Shown: positions 1-4,807 of the stretch, piece after piece
Position numbering within the stretch: the first letter of the stretch is position 1
Layout of the letters: every line of letters starts with the position of its first letter
Assembly (NCBI GenBank): GCA_043798435.1
Contig: JAZDOR010000115.1
Location: 1 to 8,533, forward strand
Direction: 5' to 3'
DNA from: JAGUXG01 sp043798435
GTDB lineage: Bacteria; UBA9089; UBA9088; JAGUXG01
DNA length: 8,533 nt
The notes under the pieces: generated by a model
Database searches by the model: none
Seen by the model: the letters and a program-made list of their open reading frames with translations, nothing else
Told to the model about the DNA's origin: nothing
Translations under genes and position numbers: made by a program

Positions 1-81
1 AAAGCCCGAAAGAAAATATGGAAATTGAATTTGAAAAAGATTTGTCCTTTAATTTTTCGTGTTTTCGCTCTTTCGGGGTTT
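1..81. repeat. Inverted repeat, probably the right part of a palindromic element cut by the window start
   Basis: AAAGCCCGAAAGA at 1-13 is the reverse complement of TCTTTCGGGGTTT at 69-81 with one mismatch (12/13). The right side also carries short related direct repeats, TTTCGTG at 57-63 and TTTCGTG at 79-85, around TTTTCGC. The left arm starts at base 1, so the element probably extends outside the window. The inner part is AT-rich and pairs poorly. No reading frame is supported here. It looks like a dispersed intergenic palindrome rather than a terminator, because no U-run follows the right arm directly. Confidence 0.45.
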
Positions 82-170
82 CGTGATTATATTTTATTTC
101 TCCAAAGGCTAATTTTACTTCAGGTGAGTAAAGTGTTACTAACATTCTGTATTTTTTTCTTGATAGCATA

Positions 171-275
171 GGAAATTATAAACCACAGAGGACACAGAGT
201 TTTTTATCTTTATAAAAAAGGTTTTTTCTCAGTGGACTCTTTTGGTTCTCTGTGATCTCTGTGGTTAAATTTTCC
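171..275. repeat. MITE-like palindromic intergenic repeat (CACAGAG family)
   Basis: AACCACAGAGGACACAGAG at 181-199 pairs with CTCTGTGATCTCTGTGGTT at 248-266 (17 of 19 positions). With one gap the arms extend outward through GGAAATTATA at 171-180 and AAATTTTCC at 267-275. Each arm holds two CACAGAG heptamers. A smaller hairpin, TTTTTTAT at 200-207 and ATAAAAAA at 212-219 with a CTTT loop, lies inside. No transposase or reading frame is present. The structure fits a small non-autonomous palindromic repeat. I recall similar CACAGAG palindromes in many bacterial genomes, but copy number here is unknown. A half-copy of the right arm recurs at 4786-4800. Confidence 0.7.
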
Positions 276-304
276 TTGACCTTCTTCTTTCTTCTCCATA
301 CATT
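276..304 (+). promoter_or_regulatory. Possible sigma70-type promoter for ybeY operon
   Basis: TTGACC (276-281) and TACATT (299-304) are separated by 17 bp. They match the -35 consensus at 5 of 6 positions and the -10 consensus at 4 of 6. The -35 hexamer touches the right end of the palindromic repeat, so the repeat may supply or flank the promoter. A start point about 7 bp past the -10 box would lie near 311, only a few bases before the ATG at 314. That would make a nearly leaderless transcript and fits the lack of a Shine-Dalgarno sequence before ybeY. This is inference from sequence match only. Confidence 0.3.
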
Positions 305-313
305 TATATATAA

Positions 314-706
314 ATGAAGATTTTAGTGGCCAATAAGCAGAAGAAGAGGCTTCCTATCAGAAGGCTAAAGGCTCTGGCAGAAAATATTTTGCAGCAAGAG
401 GTTCGAAGGGGTGAGATAAGCATTGTTCTTGGGAATGATGAGCTTCTTTGTGAACTGAACAAGGCCTTTTTGAATAAAGATGAACCAACAGATGTTTTAG
501 CCTTTCCTTTGGGAGACGGCATAATTGGAGAAGTGATTGTTTCGGTAGATATGGCAGAAAGATATGCCAAAGATGATGGAAAGAGCCTTTTAGAAGAGGT
601 GGGAATACTCATCAGTCATGGAATCCTTCATATTTTAGGCTATAAACATTCAGAAAGTATGCGAAAAAAGGAGGTAGAATATGCCAAGATTATGTGTCAA
701 TGTTGA
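314..706 (+). CDS. ybeY: YbeY, endoribonuclease / rRNA maturation factor
   Basis: This 130-residue cytosolic protein belongs to the UPF0054/YbeY family, metal-dependent single-strand endoribonucleases needed for 16S rRNA 3'-end maturation and ribosome quality control. The diagnostic zinc-binding pattern HxxxHxxxxxH is complete: H102, H106 and H112 within HGILHILGYKH. The upstream family block KDEPTDVLAFP (residues 55-65) and the GEVIVS strand (72-77) are also present. It is slightly shorter than the usual ~150 residues, mainly at the C-terminus. The position of the conserved arginine in E. coli (R59, before the KD.PT block) is leucine L53 here. Some other YbeY branches also have leucine there, so I do not read this as loss of function. 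The ATG lacks a visible Shine-Dalgarno. The 3' end overlaps pdxJ by 26 bp, suggesting one operon. Confidence 0.95.
   Translation: MKILVANKQKKRLPIRRLKALAENILQQEVRRGEISIVLGNDELLCELNKAFLNKDEPTDVLAFPLGDGIIGEVIVSVDMAERYAKDDGKSLLEEVGILISHGILHILGYKHSESMRKKEVEYAKIMCQC
667..675 (+). promoter_or_regulatory. Strong Shine-Dalgarno for pdxJ inside ybeY
   Basis: AAAGGAGGT lies within the last codons of ybeY, and its AGGAGG core (669-674) ends 6 bp before the pdxJ ATG at 681. This near-perfect anti-16S match fixes the pdxJ start and confirms the 26-bp overlap of the two genes. Confidence 0.85.
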
Positions 707-1397
707 CCATATAGCCACTTTGAGAGAGGCAAGAAAAACATTCGAGCCAGACCCGATTGCTGCTGCTATTTTAGTAGAGCTTGCAGGAGCAGATGGCATA
801 GTTGTCCATCTGAGGGAAGACAGGAGACATATCAGGGAGAGGGATTGCGAGATTCTGAGAAAGGTGGTGGTTGGTACATTAAATCTTGAAATGGCACCAA
901 CAGATGAGATGGTTAAGTTTGCCAAAAATCTTCTTCCTGACCACATTACCCTTGTTCCAGAGAGGAGAGAGGAGCTGACCACAGAGGGAGGGCTTGATGT
1001 AATAGCTGGGGAGGATTACTTAAAGACAATAATCTTCCTTTTGAAAGAAGCAGGCATAAAGGTGAGTATATTCATTGACCCTGATGTTGACCAGGTGAAG
1101 AAGGCTGTAAAATGCAAGGCTGATATGGTTGAAATACATACCGGAAGATATGCAGATGCAAAGACAGAGGAAGGAAAAGAGATAGAGCTTGAGAGGATAC
1201 GGATAGCTGTGAGTCTGGGGAATAAACTTGGCTTGATTGTCCATGCAGGGCATGGCTTGAACTATCAGAATGTGAGAAGGGTGGCAAAGATTCCTGGAAT
1301 AATTGACCTGAATATCGGGCATTCTATCATATCAAGGGCTACACTTGTTGGAATGGATGAGGCAGTGAGGACAATGTTAGACCTTATCAACTCTTAG
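681..1397 (+). CDS. pdxJ: Pyridoxine 5'-phosphate synthase PdxJ
   Basis: PdxJ condenses 1-deoxy-D-xylulose 5-phosphate with 3-amino-2-oxopropyl phosphate to make pyridoxine 5'-phosphate, the last ring-forming step of DXP-dependent vitamin B6 synthesis. It is a cytosolic TIM-barrel enzyme. The 238-residue length is typical. Family signatures are all visible: VNVDHIATLREAR at 6-18, VHLREDRRHI at 42-51, LNLEMA at 67-72, PERREELTTEGGLDV at 93-107, EIHTGRYA at 151-158 and AGHGLNYQNV at 189-198. By alignment to the E. coli enzyme from memory, H43, E70 and H191 match the catalytic His45, Glu72 and His193. The ATG has a strong Shine-Dalgarno. The TAG stop shares its G with the GTG of the next gene. 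The start overlaps ybeY, so translation of the three genes is probably coupled. I see no defect. Confidence 0.97.
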   Translation: MPRLCVNVDHIATLREARKTFEPDPIAAAILVELAGADGIVVHLREDRRHIRERDCEILRKVVVGTLNLEMAPTDEMVKFAKNLLPDHITLVPERREELTTEGGLDVIAGEDYLKTIIFLLKEAGIKVSIFIDPDVDQVKKAVKCKADMVEIHTGRYADAKTEEGKEIELERIRIAVSLGNKLGLIVHAGHGLNYQNVRRVAKIPGIIDLNIGHSIISRATLVGMDEAVRTMLDLINS

Positions 1398-3091
1398 TGA
1401 AGTACAGGGCACAGATGACAGAGAATGATGGGTTCTATGTTCCAGGTTCCAGGTTCTATGTTCCAAGTTCCAAGTTCCAAGTTCCAAGTTCCAGGTTCTA
1501 TGTTCTATGTTCTATGTTCTATGTTCTGCTCTTTCCCTCCTTAATCCTATCAGAAGAGCTGATTTTAGAAAAGGCAGATAGCGTAGAATATAAAGGGAGT
1601 CTGCTGACTGCTGAAAACCCAGAATTTACCTTGAATAACAAGAGATTTTTGGCAAAAAGCCTTTTGGCAGATTTGTCCTCCCAAACAATAAAAGCAAAGG
1701 ATGTTGATATATTCTCCGAAGGTTGGCACCTCTTTGGAAAAGAGATTGTTGGAGAAGGAGATAGCTTAGAGATAAAAGATGGGTGGTTTACTGCCTGTCC
1801 TTCTGAAAAACCCCATTACCGTTTTACCTCAAAGAAAATCACACTCACCAAGAATAAAGTAAAGGCAAGAAATCTTACCTTTAGATTAAAGGAGATTCCT
1901 ATCCTCTGGCTACCCGGCTACTCATACAACTTAAAGGCGGCTGAGTCTCCATACCACTTTGAGCTTGGCAAGTGTAGTAAAAAGGGTATTTTCCTAAAGT
2001 CTAAGTATCTCTTTCAACAGGAATTTGGAGACCTCTCCTTCTCCCTTGACCTCTATCAAAAGAAGGGGATAGGGCTTGGTGGCGAGATAAAGAAGGAGGA
2101 CGCCAAAGCTAATTTATACTATGCAGACGAAAGATGGGCTGTAGATGGCTTATTCAAAACCGAGAACATAACAGCAAAGACAGAAAGCTATAAAGACCAG
2201 GATATTTTGGTTGATTATTTTGATCAAAAGCCAAAGGATGAGGTAAAAAACCTCCTCTATTTAGAAAAGGCATCTTCCGAAAACATAGCTCGAATAGGCT
2301 TAGAGGATAGAAAAATATGGAAGGGTAAGGAATTTGAACCAGAACGTTTCTCAGGGTTTTTATCCTTTTCAAACCTTCCCCAACCCATAGGAGGTTTAAT
2401 AACAGATTCAGATGTCTCTTTTTCTACTGATGGAACGAGCCAGATTCAAGGAAAGATAGGAAAAGGTTTTTCCCAAGGAAACCTCTCTTTTTTTCAGTTA
2501 GTAGGTTTTACCGCAGGTTATAAGGAAGATACGACAGACGAGGCTTTGACTCAAGAATCAAACATCCGGGGAAATCTATCAGAAATCTTTGAGTGGAATA
2601 TGGAGTATAACACAGCTTATTCTCTGGAAAAAAAAGAGATGACAAAAAGAGATATAGGTCTTTCTGTTTTTACTGATATAGGAAAAGCAAGGCTTAAAAT
2701 TGGAACAGAGTTTGATTGTAAAACTTCTCAAAGCGAAACAGAGATGGAGTCTGATTTGGCTTTAGAGAGAGGTCTTTCCCTCTCCTTTGACGGCGTTTAT
2801 GGGAAGAAGAAAAAGGAGAGGATAAATATTAAATTGGCAAAGGAAAGGTATAACTTAGATCTATCTGTTCTTGCTAAAGAGAAAGAGCCCCTTCTTTTTT
2901 ATCCATCTCTTACTATTAGACCAAAGCAAGGGCTGTCTATTTCAGCAACAGGATATATCTCTGAGGAGGAGATACGGGAGATAAAGACCAGAGCCTCTTT
3001 TCTCATCCATTGCATAAAGACGGGTTTCAATCTCAGTTGGCGAAATGAAAGCTTAAAGGTGGGGCTTGATTTTGGACTGAACCTACCATAA
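1397..3091 (+). CDS. lptD: LptD/OstA-like outer-membrane protein
   Basis: This 564-residue protein is probably the outer-membrane translocon component that inserts lipopolysaccharide (LptD/Imp/OstA family). Residues 53-130 look like the OstA/LptA-type beta-jellyroll (ILEKADSVEYKG, then alternating strands). The block FTACPSEKPHYRF at 131-143 followed by PILWLPGYSYNL matches the conserved LptD junction between jellyroll and barrel, and C134 falls where E. coli has Cys173. The rest (about 190-564) alternates polar and hydrophobic residues as a beta-barrel does. It is shorter than typical LptD (700-800 residues), so it may be a reduced or divergent relative. The GTG start overlaps the pdxJ stop by one base and has no clear Shine-Dalgarno. 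In-frame alternatives are ATG at 1415 and ATG at 1514. The hydrophobic signal segment (about 33-52) is encoded by a heptamer array. Confidence 0.7.
   Translation: MKYRAQMTENDGFYVPGSRFYVPSSKFQVPSSRFYVLCSMFYVLLFPSLILSEELILEKADSVEYKGSLLTAENPEFTLNNKRFLAKSLLADLSSQTIKAKDVDIFSEGWHLFGKEIVGEGDSLEIKDGWFTACPSEKPHYRFTSKKITLTKNKVKARNLTFRLKEIPILWLPGYSYNLKAAESPYHFELGKCSKKGIFLKSKYLFQQEFGDLSFSLDLYQKKGIGLGGEIKKEDAKANLYYADERWAVDGLFKTENITAKTESYKDQDILVDYFDQKPKDEVKNLLYLEKASSENIARIGLEDRKIWKGKEFEPERFSGFLSFSNLPQPIGGLITDSDVSFSTDGTSQIQGKIGKGFSQGNLSFFQLVGFTAGYKEDTTDEALTQESNIRGNLSEIFEWNMEYNTAYSLEKKEMTKRDIGLSVFTDIGKARLKIGTEFDCKTSQSETEMESDLALERGLSLSFDGVYGKKKKERINIKLAKERYNLDLSVLAKEKEPLLFYPSLTIRPKQGLSISATGYISEEEIREIKTRASFLIHCIKTGFNLSWRNESLKVGLDFGLNLP
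1432..1529 (+). repeat. Heptanucleotide tandem array GTTCYAN, coding
   Basis: Thirteen contiguous 7-bp units of consensus GTTCYAN run from 1432 to 1522, followed by a degenerate unit GTTCTGC (1523-1529). The order is TAT, CAG, CAG, TAT, four CAA, CAG, then four TAT (last three bases of each unit). Because 7 is not a multiple of 3, three units encode one heptapeptide, and this is the same in all three forward frames (VLCSMFY for the TAT unit, VPSSKFQ for the CAA unit), with no stop in any. Here the array encodes residues 12-44 of the LptD-like protein, including much of its signal-peptide hydrophobic core. Similar GTTCTAT/GTTCCAA arrays are usually intergenic, so this one may have invaded the gene start. 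Confidence 0.9.
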
Positions 3092-3211
3092 TCTTCTACC
3101 TTTTCCTTCGGTCTATCTATATCAAGAATAAAGTGCAACAAAAGGGAAAGGGGAAATAGGAGGAAAATGGGAAAAAAGATTTTACCACCAAGACACAAAA
3201 ATTAAAAAAAG

Positions 3212-3293
3212 ACTGTAAAATGGGTACTGTAAAATGAAAAATGTAAAATGCCATAATTTTCAATTTTTCATTATTCATTTTACAGTTTACAGT
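3212..3293. repeat. Imperfect palindrome of TGTAAAATG-type repeats
   Basis: ACTGTAAAATGAAAAATG at 3226-3243 pairs with CATTATTCATTTTACAGT at 3269-3286 at 17 of 18 positions, leaving a 25-base AT-rich loop that can pair further (AAAAT with ATTTT). The arms are themselves repetitive: ACTGTAAAATG occurs at 3212 and 3226 and a variant ends at 3250, a 14-bp period. On the right, TACAGTT is followed directly by TACAGTA, a 7-bp period. The stem is too AT-rich for a classic terminator. It looks like a dispersed palindromic repeat. Confidence 0.7.
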
Positions 3294-3448
3294 AGGGCAA
3301 GAAAAATTTTTTGGCAATTATTAAAAAATTAATTTGCAATGCTAAATTTGTAATGATTTATCTCCATCTTTCTTGTTTATCTCTTTATCCCCTAAATCCC
3401 CTAAAAAATTTCCTTAAAGGTTATTTGAAAAAATGCCGATATATAAAT

Positions 3449-3454
3449 AAGGAG
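3449..3454 (+). promoter_or_regulatory. Shine-Dalgarno for LysM gene ATG
   Basis: AAGGAG ends 10 bp before the ATG at 3465. A second, stronger site AGGAGG at 3473-3478 lies 4 bp before an in-frame TTG at 3483. The two sites make the start ambiguous by six codons. Confidence 0.5.
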
Positions 3455-3464
3455 TGGTCTGATA

Positions 3465-4292
3465 ATGTTCAAAGGAGGGAGATTGAAAAGGCTAATTGTT
3501 TTTTGTCTGACACTATCTCTATCGTTTCCTTCGTGGGCTGTCATTACACCTAAGGAGAAGGGCAAGGCTATTGTTATAAATAGAGGGGATACTCTCTGGG
3601 ATCTGGCAGGGAAGTATTATGATGACCCATTCCTCTGGCCGAATTTTCATAATTACAACTATATCTCCAACCCTGACCTTATCTATCCAGGAGAAAGACT
3701 TGTCATTGGAAAGAGCTTAGCTAAGGAGCTTACTGAGGTCTTGCGTCAAAGGATGAAGTCTTTAGAGGAAGGAAAGAAGGGTCTTGGTGATGAAATCTCC
3801 TCTTTGCGGGCAGAGATTGAAAGGCTGAAAGCGGAAAAGGCAGGTTATGAGGATAAGGTCTCTTTCTTAGAAAAGGGTGTGGATAAGGATTATCTTCTAA
3901 AGACTGAGGCAGAGATAGAGGTTTTAGAGAGCGAGGTTCTGAAGTTTCAGGACAAATTGACATCATCTGATGAAGATAAGGCAAGGCTTAAGGTGGAGAT
4001 AGCCTCTCTGACAAAACAGCTCTCAGAAAAAGAGGCAGAGATAAAAAGAAAAGAGGACAGACTTGGGAAGTTAGAGAGCGAGCTATATTCAAGGGATGAT
4101 GAGATACGAATGTTAAGGCTCAGTATATTTGAGCTTACCGAAAAGATTGCTGAGGCAGACGCTACGATTAAAAAGAAGGATGCAGAGATAGAGAAGCTGA
4201 CGGATGAAAAGAAGGCCTATAAAGGAATGGCTCATTTTCTGATATTTGCCCTGGCATCAGGGATAGTGGCTTTGGAGACGATCAATCAATGA
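3465..4292 (+). CDS. LysM-domain coiled-coil envelope protein
   Basis: This 275-residue protein has four clear parts. A Sec signal peptide covers residues 8-25 (KRLIVFCLTLSLSFPSWA). One LysM peptidoglycan-binding domain spans about 35-82, with RGDTLWDLAGKYY, WPNFHNYNYISNPDLIYPGE and a closing RLVIG. A long heptad-rich coiled coil covers about 85-250, rich in Glu and Lys. A hydrophobic segment near the C-terminus (255-270, MAHFLIFALASGIVAL) could be a membrane anchor. The likely role is a periplasmic spacer linking peptidoglycan to the inner membrane; I cannot name a specific function. Proteins with LysM plus coiled coil are common in diderms without a fixed gene name. The true start may be TTG at 3483, which has the better Shine-Dalgarno and gives a compact MKRL-type signal peptide. 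A 51-bp gap separates it from the antitoxin gene. Confidence 0.85.
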   Translation: MFKGGRLKRLIVFCLTLSLSFPSWAVITPKEKGKAIVINRGDTLWDLAGKYYDDPFLWPNFHNYNYISNPDLIYPGERLVIGKSLAKELTEVLRQRMKSLEEGKKGLGDEISSLRAEIERLKAEKAGYEDKVSFLEKGVDKDYLLKTEAEIEVLESEVLKFQDKLTSSDEDKARLKVEIASLTKQLSEKEAEIKRKEDRLGKLESELYSRDDEIRMLRLSIFELTEKIAEADATIKKKDAEIEKLTDEKKAYKGMAHFLIFALASGIVALETINQ

Positions 4293-4330
4293 GAAATCTT
4301 TTTATTTAAAATCTATGATAGTGAAGTAAT

Positions 4331-4335
4331 GGAGG
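4331..4335 (+). promoter_or_regulatory. Shine-Dalgarno that fixes the antitoxin start
   Basis: GGAGG lies 8 bp before ATG at 4344. An in-frame ATG at 4329 overlaps this site and has no ribosome-binding site of its own, so 4344 is the better start. TATGAT at 4315-4320 may be a -10 box for the toxin-antitoxin operon, but no good -35 is seen. Confidence 0.65.
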
Positions 4336-4343
4336 CGAGAAAT

Positions 4344-4532
4344 ATGGGTCAAGCACTGAAGAAAAGAATTGTTCTATCCAATGTTCAAGAGAGCATAGAT
4401 TCCTGGAAGGCTACCTGTGAAACCCTTTCTGATCCTGAATTACTCAAAGATATAAAGGAAGGATTAGAGGATATTAAAGTTGGCAGAATAAGTCGAGTTA
4501 GAGACGATCTTAAAAGGAGATGTTTGAAGTAA
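4344..4532 (+). CDS. Type II antitoxin, short Phd/YefM-like
   Basis: This 62-residue, charged, probably helical protein sits directly before a RelE/ParE-type toxin and overlaps it by 13 bp, the classic antitoxin-first layout. The segment ETLSDPELLKDIKEGLEDIK, followed by a V-G-R-I-S turn, resembles the C-terminal toxin-wrapping part of Phd/YefM antitoxins. The usual N-terminal beta/alpha DNA-binding part is missing, and an in-frame TGA at 4317 rules out a longer upstream start. It should bind and neutralise the toxin. Whether it can autoregulate by binding DNA is doubtful from sequence alone. The family call is inference from context and the C-terminal pattern. An unrelated short antitoxin with convergent sequence is possible. 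Confidence 0.75.
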   Translation: MGQALKKRIVLSNVQESIDSWKATCETLSDPELLKDIKEGLEDIKVGRISRVRDDLKRRCLK

Positions 4533-4780
4533 TTTGGACAAAGAAAGCAAGAGGATATTACGAAAGATTAGATAAAGATTTTCAAGACCGATTTGAAAAA
4601 ATGCTGAATATTCTTGAGAAAAGTCCATTTTATTATGGTAAGTCTATAAAGAGACTAAAAGGTAATTTAGAAGGGCTTTATCGTTTTAGGATAGGGAAGT
4701 TAAGGGTCTTTTATGCCATAGATACTCTTGAGAGAGTTGTAATTATAACCAATATTGATACAAGAGGGAATATTTATTAA
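4520..4780 (+). CDS. Type II toxin, RelE/ParE superfamily
   Basis: This 86-residue small basic protein has the RelE/ParE fold pattern: strand FEVIWT (2-7), two helices (8-34), then LKGNLEGLYRFRIGKLRVFY (46-65), a hydrophobic strand VVIITNI (73-79) and the C-terminal RGNIY. RelE-type enzymes cut mRNA in the ribosomal A site, while ParE types poison gyrase. K47, R57, R62, R82 and Y86 lie where RelE-like toxins place basic and tyrosine catalytic residues, so mRNA interferase activity is more likely. Translation starts at ATG 4520 inside the antitoxin gene. GGAG directly abuts the ATG, too close to act normally, so expression probably depends on coupling to antitoxin translation. It looks intact. 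Confidence 0.88.
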   Translation: MFEVIWTKKARGYYERLDKDFQDRFEKMLNILEKSPFYYGKSIKRLKGNLEGLYRFRIGKLRVFYAIDTLERVVIITNIDTRGNIY

Positions 4781-4785
4781 GAACA

Positions 4786-4806
4786 TCTGTGGTTAATTTT
4801 ACTTCA
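4786..4806 (+). repeat. Half-copy of the CACAGAG palindrome in the leader of the giant gene
   Basis: TCTGTGGTTAA at 4786-4796 is identical to 258-268 in the right arm of the upstream palindrome. The overlapping TAATTTTACTTCA at 4794-4806 is identical to 110-122. The 27 bp between the toxin stop and the next start codon therefore consist almost wholly of sequence seen in the first 300 bp. No Shine-Dalgarno is present in it. Confidence 0.45.
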
Positions 4807-4807
4807 A

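Larger units (their letters stand above)
3092..3464. other. Repeat-rich intergenic region, no supported gene
   Basis: No coding signal is convincing here. From 5' to 3' it holds a purine-rich tract (about 3138-3180) and the repeat-like TTTACCACCAAGACAC at 3181-3196. An inverted repeat with TGTAAAATG units follows (3212-3293). Next comes an AT-rich stretch with a weak GCAATTATT/AATTTGC palindrome (about 3313-3338). A 9-bp direct duplication, ATCCCCTAA at 3387-3395 and 3396-3404, comes last. A TATAAA at 3442-3447 could be a -10 box for the LysM gene, but no -35 at proper distance is visible. No intrinsic terminator with a GC stem and T-run follows the LptD-like gene. Confidence 0.6.

Noticed and set aside
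127..159. Possible terminator: AGTAA/TTACT hairpin followed by a T-run
   Set aside because: The stem is only 5 AT-rich base pairs and 12 bases separate it from the T-run, so an intrinsic terminator is not supported.
3167..3205. Micro-ORF of 12 codons (MGKKILPPRHKN) with AGGAGG 3 bp upstream
   Set aside because: Too short, the ribosome-binding site is too close, and it runs into repeat-like sequence. It might be the remnant of a gene start cut by a repeat, but nothing downstream supports this.
3387..3404. ATCCCCTAA duplication as an operator for the LysM gene
   Set aside because: It is a simple 9-bp direct duplication about 60 bp upstream with no promoter placed next to it. It more likely belongs to a short repeat family.
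3311..3553. Possible 80-residue coding frame on the + strand before the LysM gene
   Set aside because: It overlaps the well-supported LysM start in another frame, is composed of AT-rich intergenic sequence and has no ribosome-binding site or recognisable domain.
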